Shown here: positions 11,054-20,733 of the stretch, piece after piece
Layout: the number at the start of each line of letters is the position of its first letter
Position numbering within the stretch: position 1 is the stretch's first letter
Origin: Adiantum capillus-veneris
Taxonomy: Eukaryota; Streptophyta; Polypodiopsida; Polypodiales; Pteridaceae
Direction of reading: 5' to 3'
Assembly (NCBI GenBank): GCA_014529385.2
Contig: CM043945.1
Span: 93,198,112-93,262,111 of the forward strand
DNA: 64,000 nucleotides
The notes under the pieces: generated by a model
Seen by the model: the letters and a program-made list of their open reading frames with translations, nothing else
The model's database searches: none
Told to the model about the DNA's origin: nothing
Made by a program: the position numbers and the translations under genes

Positions 11054-12253
11054 TGGATTTCATGTCTTCAGAAGTTAGAACCACCATCATGTCCAAACTA
11101 TATAAAGACCCCGAGCTAGTCTCAACTCTTCGAGCCTTCCTCAATGGAGAACTGAAGTTTGGGCTACCACAATTTTCACAGATGGATGGAGATGGGGAGA
11201 TGCCAATAGAGGAGGAACACTTAGATCCACAACCCAACCTAGATGAGAACCTTGTTATAGAAATACCCGTTAACAAGTTGGGACAATACTTTGAGGGTGA
11301 TGAATCTAATGCAACTATACCAATCACTACTAAGTGATGGTGGCGCTGGGGTTAGCATTGTGACCAAAAATTGCTGGGAAACTATGGGCAGACCTCACCT
11401 TGCGACCACAACCATAGTAGTGAAGATGGCCAATGGGTCTATTGTTAAACCTATTCGGATGCTAGAAGATCTTAAGATCAAGGTCTTTGGACATAAAATA
11501 AGGATTACCTTTATTGTTATGGATTTCTCCAAACACACTATGGCATCGGAGATGATCTTAGGACGTCCTTTCATGAGGGAAGAAAAAATGGTGCATGACT
11601 GGTCTAAAAACCATGTCTATTTGCAGTTCCAAGATTCTGTCATTCGAGTGGATCTTGTGACGGGTCGAGCACATCCTCTAGGAAACAGGTTTATAATTGA
11701 TCATAGATCTGACACCACAGTTCACTCAGCCCCATTGCAGTATTGTTACACGTGTAAAGCAGACACTGATGTTGGGGAAGATTCTCCTTATATGGATGTA
11801 CTACCAGGGATGACTGAGTCGGACAATGTGGATTGGGTCCACCTAGCAGCAACCATAGACACTTGGGGAAATAGGGGGACGACCTGGGTAACACTTGAGG
11901 GGGATGAAATACCACCACTTGTACCCTTAAACATGCTAGAAGCAATGCATATAGCTTCTGATGATCTACAAGATGAAAGTTTGACTGGCATTGAAACCAG
12001 TAGCGCCTCACAAGACTATAGCCCACACGATTTGGGGTCAGAATCATCAATTGACTTTGACTCTGAGGACGAAGAATCTGAGTTAAATCTTAGTGCAAAT
12101 GTGCGGACAAACCATTCAGAGCCCAGTGGTAACCTAGATGATAATCTATCCAAGGGAGCAGAAGACACAAGTAGTGATTCATCTAGTGAGTCTTCACTAG
12201 AAATCGATCGTAATCGAGAATTAAACAAGAAGAGTAAGAGATATAAGAGGTGA
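11050..12253 (+). pseudogene. pol: Element A protease 1 (retropepsin-like), degenerate
   Basis: A short frame (11050-11337) ends in EGDESNATIPITTK and a second (11291-12253) opens near SDGGAGVSIVTKNCWETMGRP and later has MILGRPFM. Element B keeps the same region as AILDSGAGVAIATKEVW ... IILGRPFM. Compared with B, A has lost about ten residues before the catalytic Asp, changed frame, and has DGG where DSG or DTG is expected. The first protease is therefore probably inactive. An acidic Ser-rich linker follows to 12253. Confidence 0.78.
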
Positions 12254-12268
12254 CGATATCGAGCGAAT

Positions 12269-13393
12269 GTGTGTGCTAGAATAAAGGAAAAGAAGTCTAC
12301 CGCAGAATGGCTTAATTATATAGGGTCATGTAATGCTCATCGAAAGTTGGTAGATAACTGGGGTGAATACCTTCAAAGCGTTATGTGGTGTAGTCCACAA
12401 CCCATTGACATCGCACAACTAGAGGCTACAAAGAAGCCAAAGTTGAGCCGTATCGTAAGGAGACGACAAAATCGAGAGTTAGCTCAACAACAAAAGGAAT
12501 CAGAAGTTAAATCACAGTCCACAGAACAACAGGACCCCACAGACTTACACCCTGCACCTGAACATTTCAAATCCTATATCACAGAGGAACATAAGGTTGT
12601 GTATACAAAGGCTCAAAGAAAACCTATCGATGGGAGCAATGGACTCTATGATGGTCCATCGATAGTTAAGGAAATAGAGTTAGCAGACCCACGAGAAGAG
12701 TCTAAACCTGTCTTCATTGCCCAAGATCTGACAGCGACTGAGGAGTGTGTACTTAAAGAACTTCTCAAGGAATTCAGGGATATATTTTCTTGGACATATC
12801 ATGATATGAAAGGTGTTCCACCTTCCGTGGTGCAGCATACAATCCCCATGAATAGCATGGCTAAACCAGTTCAGCAACGACCCTACCCAATGAATCCTAA
12901 ATATGCAAAGATCGTTCAAGAAGAGATTGAAAAGCTCATGGAATGCGGATTCATATACCCTATTGATCACTCGGAATGGGTGTCTCCAATAGTGATTGTG
13001 CCAAAAAAGAATGGGAAACTCAGAGTTTGCGTAGATCTCAAGAAGGTCAATGCCGCCACTAGGAGGGACCATTACCCCTTGCCATATTCGGAACATGTGC
13101 TTGAAAGAGTTGCAGGGAAGGAAGATTATAGCTTTTTAGATGGGTACTCTGGCTACAATCAAATCACAATTGCGCTGGAGGACCAAGCTAAAACAGCCTT
13201 TATAACCGAATTTGGAGTGTTCGCATTTCGTGTTATGGCTTTTGGTTTAACCAATGTCCCCGCTACCTTTCAAAGATTAATAAACACTGCTTTTAGAGAA
13301 TATTTGAGGGAGTTTTGTGAAGCTTTCTTCGATGAACCTTTGTGTTTATTCCTCTTGGAAAGAACATCTATCATGCTTACGAAAAGTGTTTGA
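12269..13393 (+). pseudogene. pol: Element A reverse transcriptase, N-terminal and palm region
   Basis: Plant gypsy RT motifs are clear: GFIYPIDHSEWVSPIVIVPK, GKLRVCVDLKKVNAATRRD, YSFLDGYSGYNQI, FRVMAFGLTNVPATFQRL. The catalytic box reads FFDE where (Y/F)MDD is usual, and a single extra C just after it throws the frame, so residues beyond about 13340 are aberrant. The frame resumes at 13317. The enzyme would copy the RNA into cDNA in the particle; this copy should be inactive. Confidence 0.85.
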
Positions 13394-13724
13394 GAAGTGT
13401 AGATTGTATCGCATCTCCTTAAACCCTTTCAAATGCCAATTTTGGGTAAAACATGGAGTCATTTTAGGGCATATAGTGTCCAAAAATGGGATTTCCACAT
13501 ATGAGAGCAAAATTAAAGCCATTGTTGAATTGCCACCACCTACAAACTATAAAGGAGTTCAAAGGTTCATGGGCCATGTTGGTTATTATCGATGGTTTAT
13601 TTTAAACTTTGCCGAGATAGCTCGTCCTTTGTACAAGCTTCTTATTGAGTTCCAATGGACTACGGAGTGCGACCATGCTTATGAGTCATTGAAAAAGACC
13701 TTGACTAGCGCTCCTATTCTATGA
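13317..13724 (+). pseudogene. pol: Element A RT thumb and connection
   Basis: After the frameshift the protein continues LCVYSSWKEHLSCLRKVFEK ... QFWVKHGVILGHIVSKNGI ... RFMGHVGYYRWFILNFAEIA, all standard plant gypsy RT thumb/connection segments. An in-frame TGA at 13722-13724 separates it from RNase H; the same frame continues directly. Confidence 0.85.
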
Positions 13725-15600
13725 GTGCCCGATTGGAATGTAATCTTTCATGTGCATATTGATGCATCGAACTTTGCTATTGGGTGTGTTCTAGCTCAAC
13801 CAGGAGAACATAAACTGGACTACCCCATTAGCTTTGCAAGTCGTCAGTTGAATGATGCCGAAAGAAACTACACCACTACAGAGCGAGAAGGTTTAGGTAT
13901 GATTTATGCAGTGAAGAAATTTCTCTACTACCTTCTGGCCAACAAGTTTGTGTTCTATGTTGATCATCAAGCCTTATTGTATCTAGTAAATAAACCTTGT
14001 TCCACGGGAAGAATTACAAGATGGTTGTTAATTCTCCTTGAGTTTGATTTTACCATTGTGGTGAGACCTGGTAAAAGACATGTCATGGCTGATCATTTGT
14101 CTCGCATACCCAATGGTGAAGCCCCTACTGGAGTCGATGATGAATTACCTGATACTTCTCTATTCCTAGTTGAAACCATACCTGAATGGAGTGAGAAGAT
14201 TGTGAACTTTCTAGTTAATGGTTTTCCACCCAGAGAGCTTCGTAAAGACATAGCTCGAAAACTGTTAAAAGAATGTGAACCTTACTCTCTCATTGCGGGA
14301 ACACTCTACAGGCTAGGGAAGGATGATATTCTTAGACGTTGTGCCCGTGAGGAAGAGTATTTATACATACTGCAAGAAGCCCACATGGGTATAGCCGGAG
14401 GACATTTCTCAGGGGAACTAACAGCTAGAAAGGTGTTGCGATCAGGCTATTGGTGGCCAACCTTATTTAAGGATGCATCACTTTTTGCAAAAGGATGTGA
14501 TGAATGCCAACGTTACAAGATCACACAACAAAAGGATAGGATGCCCTTACATCCTGTTAAAGTGACTCAACCATTTGAAAAATGGGGTTTAGACTTTGTA
14601 GGCCCAATTAGTCCGGCAGCTCGTAGCACTCAATCTCAATATATTATCGTTGCCACTGACTATGTGACAAAGTGGGCGGAAGCCAGGGCAACATGTAAGG
14701 CCGATGCAAGGTCAACTGCCAAGTTTCTCTTTGAGAACATTGTTACAAGATTTGGTTGTCCCTTTGAGATTGTGAGTGACAATGGTGCCCATTTTATAAA
14801 TGTAGTAATAAAAGAACTCACTACCAACTTTATGATAGCTCACCATAAATCCACACCTTATTATCCGCAAGCAAATGGCCAAGCTGAGAGCACCAATAAG
14901 ACCTTAATCTCTATCTTAACCAAAACGGTGGAAGCTCATCGCACAGATTGGGATTTAAAGCTCACATTAGCTCTATGGGCTTATCGTACTGCGTATAAAG
15001 TTGCCATTAATTGCACACCATTCAAAATGGTGTATGGCCAAGAAGCGGTTATGCCATGGGAATTTGTCGTTCCTAGTCTTCGAGTAGATTCTCAAGAAGG
15101 TTGGGATGGTAACCCCTTAGTTGAGCGATTATATATCCTTGAAAGGCTAGATGAAGAGAGGCAATTAGCTGTGCAAAATGTACTTGTGGAGAAAGATAGG
15201 AGGAAGAAATGGTTTGACCGTCATCTAAAGAACAAAGATATCAATGTTGGTGATAAAGTCCTTATGTATGGAGTGCGTAACGAAAAGAAAAAGTTGAAAT
15301 ATGCAGGAAAAGGACCATATAGAGTATGTGAGATCACCCCACAAGGAACCATTCGTGTGGAGACTCTTGATGGAGTTGAAACCATTGGATTCCTCAATGG
15401 GAGCAAATTTAAAAGATACTATGATCCTTTAAGCCAAGAGGAGTTGCGTGCCATCCATACAAAAAAGGTAGCCAAGGCACAAATAGAATTGAAGAAGATA
15501 CAAGCTCAAGCTGAGGCTAAGGAGCGACAGCAACGTATAGGACGAAAACGAGAGGCTAACCTTAGAGTCACACATGCATTCCACGTTGAAATCGACGAGG
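13725..15600 (+). CDS. pol: Element A RNase H and integrase
   Basis: RNase H occupies residues about 1-135: HIDASNFAIGCVL (first Asp), TTEREGLGMIYAVKKF (Glu), FYVDHQALLYL (Asp) and ADHLSRI. Integrase follows: an HHCC zinc domain (HMGIAGGHF ... CDECQRY, about residues 222-262) and a DDE core with DFVGPI and ATDYVTKWAEA, SDNGAHF, and NGQAEST with the catalytic Glu. A GPFxV-type strand (KYAGKGPYRVCEI) forms the C-terminal domain. This 1.9-kb piece is the best preserved part of A. No chromodomain is visible. The frame continues without a break into the second retropepsin-like domain. Confidence 0.88.
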
Positions 15601-16000
15601 ATTGGTTGGACTCTGACACACCTCTACGATACCCTATTGAGCTAAACAGCACCTATGGAAAAGTGCTATATAACGCCTTATTGGACACGGGTGCTAAATA
15701 TAATCTTCTATCATATGGGGTGTGGTGTCAGTTAGGGAAGCCACCTCTATCTGAGAGTATTATCCAAGTCAAGGGTGTCAACAAGAAAAAAAATGCGGTT
15801 TGGAATCTGGCACACTTCTGTCAGTTATCACAATGGGGTTGTAGCTCAAGACTTTTTGGTCATGCATGTTGGAACTATGGAGGGTAATATAAACCTAGGA
15901 CGCACGTGGATGATAGCCACCAAATTCACTATTGATTGGGGAACAGGGGGTGTCACAACACAGAAACCAACTCTTAGCCCTGCCACGCAAGCCATAGTCC
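15600..16000 (+). pseudogene. Second retropepsin-like domain, C-terminal to the integrase of element A
   Basis: In frame with the integrase, LYNALLDTGAKYNLLSYGVW (catalytic-type Asp at 15684-15686) matches the active-site loop of retropepsins. After a frameshift in an A8 run near 15784-15791 the protein continues GVVAQDFLVMHVG ... NINLGRTWMIATKFTIDW, matching the C-terminal (I/L)LGR motif of the fold. Spacing between DTG and LGR is about 75 residues, normal for the family. A already encodes a protease in the usual place before RT, so this is an extra copy. It could be an active protease, a dimer partner for protease 1, or a captured binding domain. Confidence 0.72.
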
Positions 16001-16099
16001 CTGAGATATTGCCTCTTAAGGAAATAAAACCCAAAACATTGCATGTCCAAGAGGTTGAACCATATGTCCCCATAGCACAACTCTCTAGAACTTCGACTA

Positions 16100-16794
16100 A
16101 TGTAGCTGAAATAAAGCTTGAGACACACAAGACCCATCCCAATATAACAAAGAAAACATACAAGTGGGTCCCTAAAGCTTCTTTAGCAACCATAGCCAAT
16201 GCTAAAAAACAGCAGCCTGGTAAGAGACGTCCCATCCGCCCCAAGAAATGTTGCGTTGGATTCCTAAAAAACTATTGGAAGCCCAAGGCTACTATGAAGG
16301 AAATGATCAAATCTGGGTGCCAAAACGTAAATTGTGCTCTTACTTGTCACCGGGCCCATGTGAGCTCAATCCTGTGGCTCCAAAAATTGAAGATCGTGGA
16401 AAGGAAAAAATCACGGAATGCGACACACCTGCTCCAGAGCTAGTTTGGGTACCTTAGAAAGAACGATTTGTTCCACCTAGCTCAGGAACAGGGAAAGCAA
16501 ATGAAGCTTCTTGCTCTTCATGTAGTTCCTATACCAAAATAGAAGCTTCGACACAACCTCCACCTACCATTGTACATATCCATATAAACAAGAAAGAGTT
16601 TGCACCTCCCGTTGTAGGTTCACCACCTACAACAATGTTGCAAAAAAAATCATGGGAGAGTACCTTACCACCCTTGCAACTAGATGACACACATAGGGCG
16701 ATCGAAAACTATTGGTTAAAGCCTTCACCCATAACAACTTGGAACAATTGGTTTCAAAAGGTGACGACATCATTCCAAAAGGTATGATCTACCC
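16100..16794 (+). pseudogene. Element A WxPK-repeat tail
   Basis: Downstream of the second protease, basic frames carry KWVPKAS (Trp at 16165), RWIPKKL (16257, next frame), IWVPKRK (16314) and VWVP followed by TAG (16446-16458). Element B has the same kind of tail with seven to eight motifs. Between motifs the sequence is Lys/Pro/Gln-rich and poorly ordered. In chromoviruses the corresponding C-terminal position holds the chromodomain that targets integration; whether this tail plays such a role is unknown. One frameshift and one stop break it here. Confidence 0.6.
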
Positions 16795-16796
16795 AA

Positions 16797-16808
16797 GGAA
16801 GGGGGGAG
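16797..16808 (+). promoter_or_regulatory. Internal polypurine tract of element A
   Basis: GGAAGGGGGGAG, followed by TGTTTGTTGACATC. It is identical to the terminal polypurine tract of element B (62089-62100) and to B's internal tract (60647-60658), and nearly identical to A's own terminal tract. It may serve as a second plus-strand primer, or mark an old LTR start. Confidence 0.65.
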
Positions 16809-16889
16809 TGTTTGTTGACATCCATCATTCACTTGCTTCCCTCTCAACCTTCCTCCCTGACCTCTCAATCTCCAATCCTAGGGAATGTA

Positions 16890-16898
16890 TATATAAAG
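16890..16898 (+). promoter_or_regulatory. Candidate internal TATA box
   Basis: TATATAAAG in GGGAATGTATATATAAAGCC lies about 190 bp before the ATG of the 140-codon ORF and 80 bp after the internal polypurine tract. It looks like a plant core promoter, but AT-rich chance matches are common. Confidence 0.4.
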
Positions 16899-17086
16899 CC
16901 TTATACTAGTTCTAGCAAACAAACAAAAAAAGATTTTTTTTTTAAAAGAGAGCAAGAGCGACTAGCAACGAGAGAGTGCCCTATCAGATCCTACACATAA
17001 GTCTAAATTCACCATGTCACATCAAGAAACACACAAAAACAACTCATGTTTTAAAGACCTAACCAAATCTATCTGTATTCTCAGAG

Positions 17087-17509
17087 ATGGCTAGTTCACC
17101 AGAGGCGTGCGCTTCTATTTTTTATGAAAGGTACCCTTTTTCTTTTTCTCAAGTGTTCCACATCTGCTACCCTGTACTTTCTTGTGAATGGGATTTGGTA
17201 GAGAGACTTGCACGTGAGCGAAATTTTGAGGAGTTAGAATGGCTGATACGTCTATGGATAACTAGTGATCCCTACCCAGTAGCGAATGTTTCTCCGGTGG
17301 CACATGCTTATTCTTTTGCACAGGATGAGTATCCACGCATCGCGAGGTTCTTGATTAACACGCTTGCGCAAGAGGATGATGAAGAAGAAATAATAGAGAC
17401 CGAGGAAGACTATGGCCTCACGGAAAATGATTTCGTTTATCTAGATGATGAGGATAGAGGTCTAGCCTTAGGGTGGCCACCCGGTTTATATAATATCCTC
17501 TTTCCTTGA
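17087..17509 (+). CDS. Unknown 140-residue acidic protein in the 3' part of element A
   Basis: An intact ORF starts at an ATG in good context (AGAGATGGCT) and lies between the internal polypurine tract and the 3' LTR, where Athila-type elements carry an env-like or other extra ORF. The N-terminal 90 residues look helical and hydrophobic (FSQVFHICYPVLSCEWDLVERL); the rest is very acidic (EDDEEEIIETEEDYG, YLDDEDRG). No signal peptide or clear membrane segment is visible and I recognise no family. It is unbroken while most of A is frameshifted, which may reflect only its short length. Confidence 0.5.
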   Translation: MASSPEACASIFYERYPFSFSQVFHICYPVLSCEWDLVERLARERNFEELEWLIRLWITSDPYPVANVSPVAHAYSFAQDEYPRIARFLINTLAQEDDEEEIIETEEDYGLTENDFVYLDDEDRGLALGWPPGLYNILFP

Positions 17510-18712
17510 TTCTAAAAGGGATGAAAGATAGGTAGGTTAGGGGTCTGGATTGTGTTTTGAGTTTGTTTTCTACGAGTTTTAATTTTTTCACACTGACATG
17601 CCTCCTAGAGGTATAGTGTTTGTTTTTTGGATGTGTTAAGTAGGACTTATATGGATCTCCATCCACATGGCTGAGGACATCTGCTTTGACGAAATGAGCA
17701 ACTCCATACCTCCAGGTGTACTACTTTCCATGATTCATGTTGGTGGATATTTATAATTGCTAATAATGATTTTTCATGGTTTGTTTGAGTGCAATAGTTA
17801 TGTTTGTTATCTGCCATTATAGATGTATAAATTTGTCTTTGCTTAAGTTGAGGGAACTAGAGTTTAATCTTATGGATGAGCCTTGAGATTAGGAGACCGT
17901 GACTTTAGGTTAACTCATTTACTTGACCACTAGGCCTAGCTGATAAAATTATCTAAGTATTTGAGACCTTAGGAATGTTTAAGGCATAGAGAAGCTTGCT
18001 CACTTAAACAACAAAAACACTAGTGAGAATACAAAGGAAATGGAAGCAAAAAACATAAGTGCCACAAATGAAAAATCTAATGTTGGAAGAGAAACCCTGG
18101 CTTGATTTGGTACTTCACTCACATGTATTGTCTATGGTACTAGAGCCCTAGAGGTTCCCAGTGTGGGCGCTTTTCTTTGAGAAGCAAAAAGCCCCGGACA
18201 TACAAAATAAGCACACACGTCAAATGATTGTGAACCAAAGTAAAAAAGAGAAAAAGAAAAAAATGAATGACATTTAAAAGACTTCCATCGAGCTTACAGT
18301 TAACATTTCAAGCTTTTGTTTGCAGTTGTGAGAGCTAGTTGGCTAATCAAAGCTGAAAAACACAATTAGGGAATCTTACATTTAGATAATCTTCTTAGCT
18401 TAGCTAGTACTAGAGTAGTTGTTTTAACCTTAGTCATAGCTAACTAATTGATAGACTCACACATAAGCCCAAAACTCTTGATTAATTAATTTACTCAAAG
18501 TGCGATTTATTTGTCCTTAATGGCAGTCTAACATTTCATAAATCTTGCATTTACTCATTTCCACATGTACTTTACATTCCCCTCATGATTTATGGCCATA
18601 TAATTCCGCTTGCTGAAACAGTGACTTTGCCTTGCAGATTCAAATCCAGATGCTCTACAACATGGACATAACAAGCTTCAACTCAATAGCTTCCGAGGAC
18701 GGAATCTACATC
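17510..18712 (+). other. Non-coding 3' region of element A
   Basis: AT-rich, with no ORF of interest. A CTTTGCCTTGCAG string at about 18625 resembles a plant 3' splice site and is followed by a short open frame to the polypurine tract; that is suggestive only. Confidence 0.5.
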
Positions 18713-18723
18713 AGGAAGGGGGG
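18713..18723 (+). promoter_or_regulatory. Terminal polypurine tract of element A
   Basis: AGGAAGGGGGG, two bases before the TGTTAACCC start of the 3' LTR; primes plus-strand DNA synthesis. Confidence 0.85.
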
Positions 18724-18725
18724 CA

Positions 18726-19073
18726 TGTTAACCCTCACGGCTCACGGACACCCTATTACCTACGACGGACGTTGTAATCTACGGCGGACATTGTATTATT
18801 TATTTGGTAGAGTCAGGTACCGGGCTTGTCGGTCCAATAGGAAAAGGGTAAGAGTGATCGCCGATGAGAGACGCACTCTAACTGGGACATTCAAGGGATT
18901 AGTTGGCTAAGCATGAGCGCCCAAGTGTGAATGGGGTGAGCTCATATAAAAGCCAACTAAACCTAAAATTCACCCATTCTCTCATTTGTGCAATGCAAGA
19001 AAGGTGCTCTTGCTCCATCTCCTTGTGTACTAGTGTGTGTGTGCGTGTGTACTTGAGAGAGAGAGAGAGAGAG

Positions 19074-19108
<35 letters not shown>

Positions 19109-19340
19109 TCGAGCATTGCGGCGGCACGATGGCGGTGAAGCGGTTGAGCGTGACGTATCGGCGTCTCCTTGTTCTTCGCGGTGAGGAATCCTCCACGGCA
19201 GGAGCATAGAGCGGTGAGTGACACACCATTTCCCTCTTTTGAGCTTACTAGTTAAGCTAGTTGTGTGCTTGGAGCCGTCTGTGGCTCGCACATAGTGTTA
19301 GGTAAGTCCCTTGCTTCGAAAGTGTGGCAAGGAGCGCACA
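18726..19340 (+). repeat. 3' LTR of element A
   Basis: 615 bp. Matches the 5' LTR apart from about a dozen substitutions and a longer compound microsatellite at 19034-19108. TATAAAAG is at 18945. Followed directly by the target duplication AGTAT. Confidence 0.94.
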
Positions 19341-19701
19341 AGTATCAACCCTTTCATATGCTTGGAAGAAGGTGAGGGAACATTATGCCTTCATCGTATT
19401 TGATCCTGGCTCTACTCACAACTTCATATCAATGGAATTGGCCACAAAGGTGGCCATACAAGATTTTGAGATGGGAGGGGTTTTCAAGGAACAGCAAGCC
19501 TTTGTTACTCCCTTGATTGGGAATTTGAGGCTTCATGTCCAAAGCTACATCGACAAAGAAGAATTTTTCATCTCTCCTCTCCAACATGAGGATGTTATCA
19601 TAGGGGCACGATGGTTCAACCGCAACCGCATGCCTTCCAACATGAAGTTCCTTGAAAGGAGAATCTACTTCACTTTTACAGGGAAAAGAGCATGTATATA
19701 G
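19341..19701 (+). pseudogene. pol: Element F protease (continuation after insertion A)
   Basis: Beyond the target duplication the host element resumes with VFDPGSTHNFISMELATKV, a retropepsin active-site loop (DPGS variant of DTGS) typical of plant gypsy elements, then a flap-like region and a stop at 19699. The reading frame is continuous with the zinc-knuckle frame left of A if one target duplication is discounted, showing that A entered the gag-protease linker. Confidence 0.75.
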
Positions 19702-20250
19702 ATGCTAATGAGGCTGGTCGTACTATACCACTTGTAAATTCACCTGCATTTGATAAGTCGATGAAAAGCGTAGTTTCCTCGTACATGCTTTTTGTCAAAG
19801 AGTCTCTAAATGATGCTAATGTTTACCAAAACAAAGTGGTAGGAATCAAGAAGAATTAGACTTGTCTAATTTTTTGAATAGACTTCAAGATGTGTTTATC
19901 GATTACATCCCTATGGAGTTACCTCCAAAACGAGGGGATGATGACCATAAGATAGAGCTTCTACCTAGGAGCTCACCGCCTAATAAACCTCCTTATAGAG
20001 TTTCTCAAGCTCAACAAGAGGAGATTATGAGGCAATTGCATGAGCTGGTAGACAAGGGGATGGTGAGGCCTAGCTCCTCTCCCTTTTGTTCTCTAGTCCT
20101 GTTAGTGCAAAAGAAAGATGGCACATACCGCAGGTGTGTGGACTATCAAGCACTAAATCATATCACTATCAAAAACAGATTTTTCGTATCGCAGATAGAA
20201 GAAATGTTTGATAAGCTACAAGGTTTGACCTACTTTAGTGGAACTAGGGA
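19702..20250 (+). pseudogene. pol: Element F reverse transcriptase, truncated
   Basis: After a frameshift, HKIELLPRSSPPNKPPYRV, MVRPSSSPFCSLVLLVQKKDG and RRCVDYQALNHITIKNRF are standard gypsy RT fingers/palm motifs. Homology ends at TYFSGTRDM, about where the first catalytic Asp region (YFSKIDL type) should be. The sequence then switches to another element, so the catalytic core and everything downstream is missing. Confidence 0.8.
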
Positions 20251-20359
20251 TATGTTATTTTGTATTCTCACACTTAGTAATACTCTCTCGTTTTGTGTGT
20301 CGTGAGCTACTTCTCCATCTCCAAGTTGTGTGTGCATTTTTGAAACCGTAACTCCAACA
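20251..20359 (+). mobile_element. LTR end of truncated element G
   Basis: A non-coding stretch ending in AACTCCAACA just before an initiator tRNA-Met PBS is the right end of a 5' LTR. Its left part is missing; it abuts the broken RT of element F. Confidence 0.55.
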
Positions 20360-20361
20360 AT

Positions 20362-20374
20362 TGGTATCAGAGTA
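20362..20374 (+). other. Primer-binding site of element G
   Basis: TGGTATCAGAGTA, a one-base variant of the usual TGGTATCAGAGCA. Confidence 0.75.
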
Positions 20375-20584
20375 GGTCACTGTCGTGACGCTTCGGTCCA
20401 CAAGGGCAAAAATCAAAGAGTAATGAGGTTTTCTTCAAGTCAAGCATAGATAGGAAAAGCATCATGCGGAGTCAAAAGATGCAAGATTCTCTTTTTAGAT
20501 TGGACTAAAAGATTGTGTTTACCAGAAGGATTTGGATCAAGTTAGTGGGGTACATGCTAAGCTCTACAATATGAGGTGCTTAAC

Positions 20585-20733
20585 AATGCTTTGATATATT
20601 CATGTCAAATGTTGTATTTGGCAATGCTTTGGTTGATATGCATGCCAAGTATTTTGCTTGGCACTATTGTGGTCGATGTGCAAGACAAACGAGGTACTTG
20701 GCAATGCTTTGGTTGATATATATGCCAAATGCA
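20585..20733. repeat. About 42-bp imperfect minisatellite, left part
   Basis: Degenerate units carry CAATGCTTTGGTTGATATGC, ATGCCAA and TTGG at about 40-bp steps (about 20585, 20628, 20667, 20702). The array is interrupted at 20733 by element C and continues at 26333. Confidence 0.75.

Larger units (their letters stand above)
5727..19340 (+). mobile_element. Element A: 13.6-kb Ty3/gypsy retrotransposon (Athila/Tat-like)
   Basis: Two LTRs (5727-6313 and 18726-19340) start TGTTAACCC and end GCGCACA. They are flanked by the 5-bp target duplication AGTAT (5722-5726 and 19341-19345). A tRNA-Asp PBS follows the 5' LTR and a polypurine tract precedes the 3' LTR. Internal order: long leader, gag, zinc knuckles, protease 1, RT, RNase H, integrase, second retropepsin-like domain, WxPK tail, internal polypurine tract, TATA box, extra 140-codon ORF, non-coding 3' region. 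The tRNA-Asp primer, RT motifs such as NAATRRDHYPLP and LDGYSGYNQI, and the absence of a chromodomain suggest the Athila/Tat side of plant gypsy elements. Frameshifts and stops make it non-autonomous now. LTRs look about 97 percent identical outside the microsatellite. Confidence 0.95.

Noticed and set aside
11691-12050. Minus-strand ORF of 119 codons
   Set aside because: Shadow of the protease 1 linker of element A on the other strand.
15775-16443. Separate gene starting at 15775
   Set aside because: The first codon is GTG and the frame continues the second retropepsin domain after a homopolymer frameshift.
18632-18910. 92-codon ORF running into the 3' LTR of element A
   Set aside because: It crosses the polypurine tract and LTR start; the same LTR part gives similar chance ORFs at 5726 and 5229.
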